Positions 25,691 to 35,040 of a stretch of DNA of 64,000 nucleotides are shown here, one piece after another. Below the pieces are notes generated by a model. That model saw only the letters and a program-made list of their open reading frames with translations. It was not told the DNA's origin and ran no database searches. The position numbers and the translations under genes are program-made. The DNA lies in contig JAPVLO010000182.1 of assembly GCA_027257055.1 (NCBI GenBank), positions 310,001 to 374,000 on the forward strand, in the 5' to 3' direction. Positions within the stretch are counted from its first letter, which is position 1, and every line of letters begins with the position of its first letter. The stretch comes from Cephalopachus bancanus. Its lineage: Eukaryota > Chordata > Mammalia > Primates > Tarsiidae.

Positions 25691-26079
25691 ATTGCTAAAG
25701 TGTGTTGCTTCAAATGCACAGAAAAACATATTTTCTATCATACAGGCAGTTAAAAATGAAAAAGTAGAGAACTAGAAGACGATATAGTGCTAAATTGTCA
25801 ATTGTGAGTGTTACAAGATTAGGTGACGGTGGCCCTGTGAGGACCAGCTCCATCAAGGGAAGCTTTGGGTGAAGCGGGAGGTGAGCGGGGTTTGGAAGGA
25901 AAGGGTGGAATTTAGATAGTAAAGGGGAAGCCGGCAATCAGAGAAAGCAGAGACATGGGTGGAGTCGTGGAACTGAACTCGTTAGTGATTTGTTCAGGTG
26001 AGAGGGAGACAGACTGAGTAGAGAATGTGGTCAAAATGGCGGGAGGTAATTCTGGGCAAGTAAGGTAGGCTCTGATCTT

Positions 26080-26164
26080 TTTTTTTTTTTTTTGGTGAGA
26101 AAGCAGATTTTATTGAGAGGACAGACAAGCTTCCTCAGTGGGAGGGGACTTGAGGGAGTTGCCC
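26080..26164 (-). pseudogene. Retrocopied mRNA 3' end, 85 bp, parent unknown
   Basis: A T-run (poly-A on the minus strand) is followed by ggtgagaaagcagattttat and about 50 more bases. The 13-bp duplication aggctctgatctt flanks it exactly (26067-26079 and 26165-26177). On the minus strand an AATAAA signal (26109-26114) lies about 15 bases before the poly-A. This is the mark of L1-driven retrocopying of a polyadenylated RNA, strongly 5'-truncated. The parent was not recognised; an LTR-driven transcript is an alternative. Confidence 0.8.
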
Positions 26165-26566
26165 AGGCTCTGATCTTAAAGGCCAGCGTGAAAGTTTAGA
26201 CTGGTCGAAGTAAGAAATGGCTTGTTCTTGGAAGCAATGAAGTGCCAGGCTTGGTACTGCCAACTGGGTCTTCTGAGATCCCAACTGAGAGTAAGTTCTG
26301 GGAACAAGTAAGAATCGAAAGGCATTGTAAGTTAGAGAGTAGTGGGGTAACGTGTTGCAAGTGATGCTTCTGGAATGTTAGGGTGCAGTTAGAAAAAAAC
26401 GATTGCCATTTTGGGGGAGCTGGGAAAATGGATGTCTTTGGTCTACAAAGAGATGACTTGAATAAGCTTATATAGGAAGGGGAAAAAAACCAATCTTCCC
26501 TCACTGGAACATTTCATAACCTTAACTTTTCTCCAAATATAAATCTGTGTCATTTTCCCTATTTTT

Positions 26567-26862
26567 TTTTTTTTTTTTTTTTTTTTTGATGTTGGTCTCA
26601 CTCTGTTCCAAACTGAGTCTGGCCCTTTCCCGGACCACTGCAGCCTCAACACTTCGTGACCCCCGGTGATCCTTTTCCGCCTCAGCCTTTCCAAATAGCC
26701 GGAATTACAGGCATGCGCTACCACGTCCGGCTGATTTTTTGGTTTATTGTAGAGATGAGGTCTCGCTGCCCAGGCGGGTCTCGAACCCGTGGGCTCAGGC
26801 AATCCACTCACCTCAGCCTCCCAAAGGCGCGGGATTACAGGCTGAGCCACCGAGCCCGGCTA
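26567..26862 (-). mobile_element. Alu dimer, young lineage subfamily
   Basis: Antisense, with duplication attttccctattttt at 26552-26566 and 26863-26877. It shows ctcgctgcccaggcgggtctc (the CAGCGAGACC form) and aaccaaaaaa near the arm junction. The right arm is unusually mutated. Confidence 0.93.
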
Positions 26863-26924
26863 ATTTTCCCTATTTTTAAAGAGCTCCGTAGTTTACCCTT
26901 CCACTTAGAGTGATCCTTACCATG

Positions 26925-27740
26925 ACCTTTTGTGATCTAACCCGTTGGTCTCCCTGGCCTGTCTTTTACTGCGCTCTCTCTTGCTTAATAACCTCTCCGA
27001 TAGGAACCCGGAATACCAGTCTTGCTCCTGCCTCAGCCTTGACACTTCGTGTTTCCTCTGCGTGGGGTGCTCTTCTCTCGTGTCCTCATGACACTTGTTC
27101 ATGGGAATCATAGCTCAGAGCCGGGCTCGGTGGCTCCGCCTGCCATCCCGAGCCTTTGGGAGGCTGAGGTGAGTGGATGGCCTGAGCCCGCGGGTTCGAG
27201 ACCCGCCTGGGCAGCGAGACCTCGTCTCTACAATACATCAAAAAAGTCAGCCGGGCGTGGAAGCGCATGCCTGTAATTCCGGCTGCTCGGAAGGCTGAGG
27301 CGGAAGGATCGCCGGAGCCCGGCAGGTCGAGGCTGCGGGGGCCGGGAGCGGCCGCTGCTCTCCAGTCTGGGCGACAGAGTGAGACTCCAACTCAGGAAAA
27401 AAAGAAAAAAAAAATCATAGCTCAAAGGTGACTTCCTCAGGAGGCCTTTCCCAGATACTCTACAGTATGTCCCTGCATCCCAGCCTTTGTGATTGCTTTG
27501 TATCCCATTCCTGGGTCTTGTTTCCAACAGAATTTGTCACTTATGACTCTCCGAGATGATTTTATTTATTTACTATTTTATTTTTTATTTACTATTTATT
27601 TTTTTATTTTACTATTTATTTATTTATTATTTATTTATTATTTATTTATTTTTTTACCTTTCTGTAATAGAAATAAGGCTTATGAGGACAGGGACTTTAT
27701 TGCGCTAGCCTGCCCATAGTAGATGCTTTCTGTGTGTGTT
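26925..27740 (+). mobile_element. L2 LINE 3' end, split by an Alu, with expanded TTTA repeat
   Basis: The left piece (acccgttggtctccctggcc) and the right piece (gacttcctcaggaggccttt, aggacagggactttattgcg) form one L2 3' end around the Alu at 27118-27411. A (TTTA/TTTAT) tract occupies about 27558-27655. Confidence 0.7.
27118..27411 (+). mobile_element. Alu dimer, young lineage subfamily
   Basis: Perfect duplication aatcatagctca at 27106-27117 and 27413-27424. It has gcgggttcgagacccgcctg, gggcagcgagacctcg and caatacatcaaaaaagtc. The right arm is CpG-rich (ggccgggagcggccgctg), so little decayed. Confidence 0.95.
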
Positions 27741-28374
27741 CTGGATATTAAAAAGGTAGTCCCTAAGTGCACTGTGCTGAGAATGTGTGGAAATTGGAGA
27801 CTGGCTTCTAGATTTTGTGTCACATTGCCAAGTGATGGAGTGATGAGATTGAAATCTATTATTAATCTGTTTTTGCTTTTTTTGGTAGCAGGAGGGGAGG
27901 GCTTGTACAAACAGATACATACACAGTAAATAAGGTGATTTTAGTTAACCAGTATGTATTGAGTGCCTGCTCTTTGTGGCTTAACATGAAAACTGGGGGG
28001 AAAGTCACTCTTTGTGAAGGACTAGTTTTTCAGAGTTTATTGAAGCTTGAATTTGAGCATCAGTTCTCTGTTATGATTTAGTGTTTGCTTTACCATGAAG
28101 CTGCCTTCAATTTCATTGTTAAATTTAAATGTTTTATGCTGGAAAAAAGTAAATATAATTTTGAAATGAGATACTGTCATGATTTCAGGTTATCAAAGTT
28201 TTAATTTCTCTTTGTATGGCAGATAATTACAGTATTTATTTAGAAATAGCCCCTACATGAAGCCATGAGTCTCAAAGTTTTACTTTATTTTTCTTTTTCA
28301 AAGTTGTAATCTACAATTTATAATGTAGACATTTGTCGGGTAAAAAGTGAAATAATTATGAATATAATGTGAAG

Positions 28375-29105
28375 TAATTAAATCAAGCTAGTCAATATAT
28401 TCTTCAATTCAGATTCTTAACATATTTTGTGGTAAGAACATCTGAAGCTTATCCTCTTAGTAATTTTGAAATGTACAATAGTCTATTATTTGTTATATTC
28501 ACCATGCTGTGCAGATCTCAAAAGTAGGAAAGAAATCCCTCCTGTCTAACGGAGACTTTAAACTTGTTGACCATCGTCTCCCCACTCCCCTGTCCTCCAG
28601 CCTTTGTAACTAACCACCATTCCACTCTCTGCTTCTGTGAGTCTGATTGTTTCAGATGCCACATAGAGGTGAGAACGTCCCATCTTTGTCCCTGACTTAT
28701 TTCACTTATCATAATGTTCTCCGATTCTATCTATGTTGTTGTAAATGACAGAATTTCCTGTAAAGACTGAATAGTATTCCCTTGTGTGTGTGTATCTGTA
28801 TCTATCTATCTATCTATCTACTGCATTTTCTTTATCTATTCATCTGTTGATGGACATTTAGATTGGTTGAATAATTTGGCTGTTATTAATAGTGCTGTAA
28901 TAAACATGAGGGTACAGACATCTTTTCAACACTGATTTCAAATCTTTTGAATAAATACCCAGACGTGCGATTGCTAGATATTATGGCAGTTCTATTTTTC
29001 GTTTTTTGAGGAACCCCCATACTGTTTTCCATAGTGACTGTATTAATTTACATTCCCGCCAACAGTACAAGGGTTCCCTTTTCTCCACTTCCTGTGTATT
29101 CAGGC
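28375..29105 (-). mobile_element. L1M (L1MA/L1MB-like) 3' portion
   Basis: Reverse-strand L1 phrases in order: ccctcctgtctaacggagac, catctgttgatggacattta, ttttttgaggaacccccata, tttacattcccgccaacagt. A TATC microsatellite lies at 28792-28820. It is followed by the hAT element at 29120. Confidence 0.85.
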
Positions 29106-29119
29106 ATTATCATCTCGAT

Positions 29120-29685
29120 CAGGGGTCCCTAGCCTCTGGGCCACAATACTGGTGCCAGTCTGTGGCCGTTAGGAACCGGGCTGCACAGCAGGAGGTGGTT
29201 GACCGGCTTGGGAGTGAAACTTCATCTATATTTACAGCCTCTCCCCATTGCTTGCATTACCACACGAGCACCGCCTTCTGTCAGATCAGGGGTGGCATTA
29301 GGCTCTCACAGGAGTGCGAACCCTGTTGTGAATGGTGCATGTGAGGGACCCAGGTTGAGTGCTCTTTATGAGAATCTAATGCCACCGTTGATCTGACAGC
29401 AGGCAGAGCTGAGAGAGTGATGCTATGCGGTCTCCTATTACCCTCAGATGGAATCATTTAGTAGCAGGAAAACAAGCCCAGGGCTCCCACTGATTCTGCA
29501 TTATGGTGAGTTGTATAATTATTTCATTATATATTGCAACGTAATATATAAGGAAATAAAGTGCACAATAAGTGTGGTGAGCTTGAATCATCCCCAAACC
29601 CCACCCCCACATCCCCACCCCTGTCCATGGAAAAATTGTCTTCCACAAAACTGGTTCCTGAAGCCAGAAAAATTGGGTACCACTG
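29120..29685 (+). mobile_element. hAT-Charlie element, long form
   Basis: A 566-bp element with ends caggggtcccta and gggtaccactg, flanked by 8-bp duplications atctcgat (29112-29119) and atctagat (29686-29693). It shares aggaaccgggctgcacagca and tatgagaatctaatgcc with the shorter reversed copy at 13731-13990. No transposase frame. Confidence 0.88.
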
Positions 29686-29772
29686 ATCTAGATCATCCAA
29701 GACGTCTAGTGGGTTATATAGTTTTAGGAAATTTTAACAAGTGAACACACATGCCTTAGTACAGTTCTCAAA

Positions 29773-29945
29773 GAGTGGTTCTCGATCTTAGAATCAGCAC
29801 CACTTAGGAACTTGTTAGGAATGCAGACTCTCAGACACACTCTGAACCTACCCAGTCGGAAATTGTGGGGATTGAGTCCAACACTCTGTGTTTTAATGAG
29901 CTCTCCAGGTGATTTGATGCTTACTAAAGTTTGAGAACCATGGCT
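29773..29945. mobile_element. MER5A-type hAT MITE
   Basis: agtggttctcgatcttag at the left, taggaacttgttaggaatgc in the middle and agtttgagaaccat at the right match MER5A. Confidence 0.8.
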
Positions 29946-30289
29946 TGGTAAATGTTAAAGGTTCAAGGTAGCATGATCTCACAAATCAGCCAAATGGCAT
30001 TAATTATTAGCCTGGTAAGCCCACCTTCTTTTTGATCTCTGAATTTGATTGGTTCACTAAGACTAGTCAGTAAAGTGGTTTGCTAGATTGATTGCCACAT
30101 ATTGACTTTGGGTTGTTTGTATTCTCTAAACCTGTCACTGTAATGATTTGCCAGGACTCTTAATAGGAACAGGCCATTTTTTTTTCCCACCCACGGCTTT
30201 CTGAGTCATGGGTGGCTGGGTCTTTATGCCCTCCTAGATAGATTACTCCAGGTACTGGGCACACCATTCATGTACTTTTAATGAGGGAG

Positions 30290-30470
30290 CTGTCACTGTT
30301 GTATCTCAGGGGGACATTCAGGGCATTTAGTCCAAACCCAGCTTGGTGTATAGGTAGGGAAATTGAGCCCCCATGAGGTTGTGCTTTGCTTGCAGTTGCA
30401 CAACTAGTTAGGGATAGAGGTAGGATTTCAGGTCTCCTGACTCCTTTCACTGCACCAGCATTCTTGCAGG
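30290..30470 (-). repeat. MIR-like SINE
   Basis: The sequence gtagggaaattgagccccca, ttgcacaactagttagggat, then aggtaggatttcaggtctcc reads as a reverse-strand MIR. Confidence 0.5.
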
Positions 30471-31004
30471 GGACAGAGCTCCAGCTTGTTCCATGCCTGC
30501 AGTGCATTCCTTTACTACTGAGAGGGTTAAAAATAATTTTTTTTAATTTAAAGAAAAAAAGCAAGTAGAAAAAGCCAGGAAGTTCTCACTGAAACTAATA
30601 AAAATGTCTAAAGAGAATGAAAAAATCAGTTTGAGAACTTTGGTATGGAGGAAATAACCTGACATTAACTGTTTTAATTATAGTTGCTGCATTGGCCTTA
30701 TCAGTGTGGGAAGAGGCAGCATTTGAGTCTTACAGGGAAGTGGGATATGGACAACAAGATGACCCTCTTCCTGAATCTGCCTGTTTGGGCCCCGCAGCCT
30801 AGTGATTGCTTGTGTGAGCCCCGCAGCTGCCATGGAGATGGGTGGGACTTAGTAGGAGACCTGGGTTCCAGGCCTGCCATTGCCACCAGCTAGTGGCATG
30901 ATGTCCCATGAAGAGACCTCTCAACCTCCCTGGCTTTAACTTTCTGGTAAATGGGTATAGTAAAACCTACCCTGTCCATTCCTAAAAGTATCAGGTAATG
31001 GGAA

Positions 31005-31240
31005 GCAGTGTATCTCAGCCATTAAGAACACAGTCTCTGGATTCAAATTTTGGCTCTCTAACTCACTGATATGTCAAAAGGCAGGCCACTTATCCTCCCC
31101 GTTCTCTTACTTGGGAATGGATGTAATGAAATTGACTGTTTCATAGGGTTGTTGTGAAAAATGAATTAGTTAGCTAATCTGTGTCAAGTGCTTAGGACAG
31201 TACTTGGTACTTAGTAAGTGCCATGTGTTAGCTGCTATCG
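31005..31240 (+). repeat. MIR SINE, nearly full length
   Basis: Plus-strand MIR in order: cattaagaacacagtctctg, gattcaaattttggctctct, catagggttgttgtgaaaaa, cttggtacttagtaagtgcc, gctgctatcgttatta. Confidence 0.82.
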
Positions 31241-31250
31241 TTATTAAATT

Positions 31251-31385
31251 CTGGCTACATGGAAGGCTGAGGCGGAAGGATCCCTGGAGCCCAGCAGGTC
31301 GAGGCTGCAGGGGCCGGGAGCGGCCACTGCACTCCAGTCTGGGCGACAGAGTGAGACTCCAACTCAAAAAAATTAATAATAATCG
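31251..31385 (+). mobile_element. Alu right arm (5' truncated) inserted in MIR tail
   Basis: Begins within the right arm (ctggctacatggaaggctga), runs through gggagcggccactgcactcc to a tail of A and AAT repeats. The flanks atcgttatta / atcgtaatta look like the target duplication. It interrupts the 3' end of the MIR at 31005-31240. Confidence 0.85.
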
Positions 31386-32119
31386 TAATTATTATTATAA
31401 GGATGAGATGAGATTTCTTTAAATGTGTTCTCAAAGGATTCTGCTATTTTATACAGCCCTAGACAAGTAAAGGCTGTTGTGCAGTAATTGTCAGTGGAGG
31501 AATGGTTCTGACATCCCGCTTATGCCTGGGCTGCTGGTTTTAAGGCCAGGTAGGGACAAGCCTAGAACCTCCGACCTTGCACAGTTTGTGCATAGAGTGG
31601 TGTGGTTAGAGGAAGCCTGAAGGGGGAACCTCTCAGCTTTGCTCTCAGGTATTCATACACGAACCATTCTAGGAGATGGACATCTTAATAGCCTCCAAGA
31701 AAGGACTCTGACTCAAAAAAAACCCCGCTGAACTTCGATTTTGATTTTTATTGTTTCTTGCTGTCTTGGCGTTTCAGCCGTTCGGATTCTTGATATGTAT
31801 TCTGGTGAAGAAAATTCCAACTCTAAAAGCTAAACAGTCAAGATACTGTAACTATCCAGCAAGTGAGTGGTAGATTTTGGGTAGTCTTCTTCCTCTTCTG
31901 ATTGAAATCTGCTATTGCTGTTTTGTTTTGTTTTTCTTTTTCTCTAAGTAGTAAGTAGTCTGTTTGGCACAGACTCAGAGGGTAAAGTGCCTTTCCATTG
32001 TCTCTCAAAGGAACTGGGGGAATCAGGAGTTTGAGAATGTTTTATCTGCATGTATAAAATGTTCTCCTATTATTTATTTTGACATTCCTCCCCACAGTTG
32101 CTATTCATGACTTTTTGTA

Positions 32120-32240
32120 AGCCCTTTAAAGTTAGAGGTTATTTTTTATTTATTTATCTGTATACTCCATACTTTTTTTTCTGGATCCTAATATGGTGCC
32201 TGTACATAGGCTCTCAATTTTTGTTTATTGAATGAATATT
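32120..32240 (+). repeat. L2 3'-end fragment
   Basis: tatctgtatactccatact, taatatggtgcctgtacata and tttgtttattgaatgaat match the L2 3' terminus. Confidence 0.55.
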
Positions 32241-32716
32241 GTTGAGGTTTCTGATTACTTCTTGAAATGGCCTGTTTTAAAACTTCATCTGAAGGCTAAG
32301 AAATTAACTGATATCATGATGACCTAGTATCTGTCTAACATCTTCCTAAATATTCATAGGCAAATCTTACATTACTCATCTGCAGTATCTAAGTCCCAAG
32401 ATGATCTGGCATTTCATAGATGTCATGGCTTTAAATTTCTTACTGTCATGGGGAGATATAACGTAATACTTGGGGATATTGAATCACAGGTATGTAAGAG
32501 CATCGTTCAAGACCATAAAAGTCGTTGTTATGGGACGAGGCTTTTGGGGTGAGATTATGTGCTAGAAGCCAAAAGATGAAGAACTGATTAAAACTCTAAA
32601 GGGAAACCCAGATCAGGTTGAATATGGGAGGGAAAGTTGATCGGGACTGGATCACACTTCTTTGGTGCCTGAGGGTTATGATCACAATTCTAATGTGCAT
32701 TTATTTTTATTTTTAG

Positions 32717-32798
32717 CACTGCAGTGTCGGGACGGCTTTGAACCCTGCGTGAATGAAGGAGTATGTGTTGCCTACCACAATGGCACAGGATACTGCAA
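32717..32798 (+). CDS. NOTCH2: NOTCH2 exon 2 (first half of EGF-like repeat 1)
   Basis: This 82-nt exon starts in phase 1 after acceptor tttttag and ends with donor AA/gtaagt. It encodes the end of the signal-peptide region (Ala-Leu-Gln) and the first five cysteines of EGF1, about residues 25-52. Read as (G)CA CTG CAG TGT, it gives [20 protein letters not shown] and then HNGTGYCK. The NGT sequon is a possible N-glycosylation site. The C2-to-C3 loop CVNEGVC lacks the Ser/Thr needed for O-fucose, as in human EGF1. Compared with remembered human NOTCH2, Tyr is Phe, Met is Val and Thr is Ala. The length is not a multiple of three, so skipping this exon would shift the frame. Confidence 0.96.
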
Positions 32799-33011
32799 GT
32801 AAGTTTTTCTCTTCATATACAGGTATTCCTTTTTTTTTTTGCAATAGGACACTGGACAAGATGTACCCATGTGCTCCTCTATTTTTAATACTTCTGTGAA
32901 ATATTACTTGTTCTGGAACTTTCCTGGTGCAGTTTGTGTGGGGAGCGAGGATGGAAGGGTATGGATGTTAGATAAATGGTTGATAAGAACTTCTTACTAT
33001 CTTACTGTTAT

Positions 33012-33352
33012 GTCTCTTTCTCTCTCTCTCTCTCGCTCGCTCTCTCTTTCTTTCATTTTTGAGTTGGAGTCTCACTCCGTTGCCCACGCTGGGGTGCAGT
33101 GGCACACTCACAGGCATAGCAGCCTCGACCTGCTGTGCTCAGGCCGTCCTTCTGCCTCAGCTTTCCAAGTAGCTGGAACTACAAGGGTGTGCTACCACAC
33201 CTGGCTAATTTTTTTTAGTTTTAGTTGTATTTATTGTAGAGACGAGGTCTTGCCATGTTGCCTAGGCTGGTCTCAAATCCTTGGGCTCAGGTAATCCTCT
33301 CGCCTTGGCCCCCCAAAGTGCTGGGATGACAGGTTTGCGTCACCACACCCGG
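33012..33352 (-). mobile_element. Alu dimer with TC-rich tail
   Basis: Antisense Alu (33058-33352): gagttggagtctcactccgt to caccacacccggc. On its 3' side a TC/TTTC microsatellite (33012-33057) probably grew from its tail. It lies about 260 bp after exon 2. Confidence 0.9.
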
Positions 33353-33369
33353 CCATCTTTTTCATTATT

Positions 33370-33664
33370 TTTAAAATTTTTTTTATTTTTTGAGTTGGAG
33401 TCTCACTCTGTCGCCCAGACTGGAGTGCTGCGGCCGCTCCCGGCCCCCGCAGCCTCGCCTGCTGGGCTCCAGCAATCCTTCCGCCTCAGCCTTCCAAGTA
33501 GCCGGAACTACAGGCGTGCGCTCCCACGCCCGGCTGATTTTTTGATTTATTGTAGAGATGAGGTCTCGCTGCCCAGGCGGGTCTCGAACCCGCAGACTCA
33601 GGCCATCCACTCACCTCAGCCTCCCAAAGGCGCGGGATGACAGGCTGAGCCACCGAGCCCGGCT
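33370..33664 (-). mobile_element. Alu dimer, young lineage subfamily
   Basis: Antisense, with duplication catctttttcattatt at 33354-33369 and 33665-33680. It has ctcgctgcccaggcgggtct (the CAGCGAGACC form). It is placed directly beside the previous Alu in the same orientation. Confidence 0.95.
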
Positions 33665-33691
33665 CATCTTTTTCATTATTAACAATACGTT

Positions 33692-33757
33692 TTGACCAGG
33701 CTCGGTGGCTACTGCAGCCTGGGCAAAGGAGTAGGACTCTGACTCAAAAAAAACCCC
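33692..33757 (+). repeat. 66-bp mini-SINE or internally deleted Alu
   Basis: Starts like an Alu (gaccaggctcggtggct), jumps directly to actgcagcctgggcaaagg and ends aggactctgactc plus eight A and CCCC. The last 25 bases recur exactly at 31702-31726. No flanking duplication seen. It may be an Alu with a large internal deletion or a separate small SINE. Confidence 0.5.
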
Positions 33758-34759
33758 ACTTTTTAGTGAGTTGCTAGTTACTATGTATTGTATACATTCT
33801 CTTGAATTTTTTAGATTAAAGCATAGTCTTTAATCGCCTCCCAGCATTTTAGCTGTCATCCTTCTTGTAAGTCAAACAAAATAGTTATCACTTTTAATTC
33901 TGTTCGGTATAGGTGACTTGCCATCTTCTAGTGTAAAAAATCCAATTCTGAGAGTGAGACAGTGAAAGAGGCACAGGTACACATATGGGGAGTGGGGCTG
34001 TGGGTGTGTGTCATTATATGGGATTAAAAGCGTAAGGGCAAAGGATAGGAGTGGGAAATGTAGGCTAGTTCTTGACTCAGAGTGTTTTTTATTTTCCTCC
34101 AAACAACCAGTATAGGTAGACTTTTTGTTTGTTTGAGGAAGGCTATGAAATAATTTCATAAACAGCTTCTCTAGGCTTCCTGTGGACAGTTTATTTCTTC
34201 TTCCTCAATTGAAAATTTTTGCTACAAACATGTATTCATTATTTTTAATTTCTGGAAAATGGGAAATAAGATTTCCCATACTTTGAAATATCTTTCCTTT
34301 TTCTTCAATTTTATGGGATGTAGTTTTTCTTTGCTTTGGTAGAGGTACTTGCTTGACAAATGTGTTAAGTGAGTTTATCCAAGACATTTTTATTTCTTCT
34401 GTGAATATTTAATTGAATACCAAAAATATAATTATGAAATTTTTTCCAGTCAGATCCATTTTGACACCAGGATTTAAGTTTTTTCATGTTATGAGCAAGA
34501 TTTTTTCCAAGTCAGAGACAATTTTCTTCACCAAAGTGAAAATATTTTAAGCTGTGATGACAGTAAAGCTTAACAATAGGTTGTTTGGATTGGAATAAAG
34601 ATAACATTGGAGATGAAAGTTTTCCTGCAACTGGTTGTGGGCTGCTCACTTAGTTTTTCTAGCTGGGCGGGAGGAGAAACGTGCTGCTTTCTCTCCTGAG
34701 AATGGAAATACAACTGGAGATAATAAGAGAGGGAACTTAATACCTTTGAAACCTTGTTT

Positions 34760-35040
34760 AGTCTTAATGCACTTAATGTACTTAATAAACCTTCATACCC
34801 TAAAATCTTGTTTGTCTCTTTGTGGCATCTGGTACCTTAGTTGCTTGCTTTATTATTCAGCTCTCTGAGGTAGTTAACTCATTATGATCACTTATTACAT
34901 TATGATCACTTATTAATGTGTTTCTTTCTCCCACTGGATTATGTGGTCCTGGTCTAATGCATTTTTGTATCGTTAATACCTAGTAGAGTGCCTGGTGTAG
35001 CTTTGCTCAACAATGTGTTCCTTGAACTAAAAGGTGCCAA
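34760..35040 (+). repeat. L2 3'-end fragment with an 18-bp tandem pair
   Basis: ctccc-actggattatgtgg, atttttgtatcgttaatacc and agagtgcctggtgtag match L2. An 18-base unit cattatgatcacttatta is repeated exactly at 34880-34897 and 34898-34915. Confidence 0.5.

Larger units (their letters stand above)
1..32716 (+). other. NOTCH2: NOTCH2 intron 1 (3' part)
   Basis: This is all sequence upstream of the exon 2 acceptor. There is no trace of exon 1 (signal peptide, CpG island), so the true promoter lies further upstream. The intron ends with a T-rich tract, gcatttatttttatttttag. Repeats within it are listed separately; the remainder is non-coding sequence without recognisable genes. Confidence 0.9.

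Noticed and set aside
28792..28820. Regularly spaced repeats suggesting a CRISPR-like array
   Set aside because: It is a TATC microsatellite inside an L1 remnant; no spacers.
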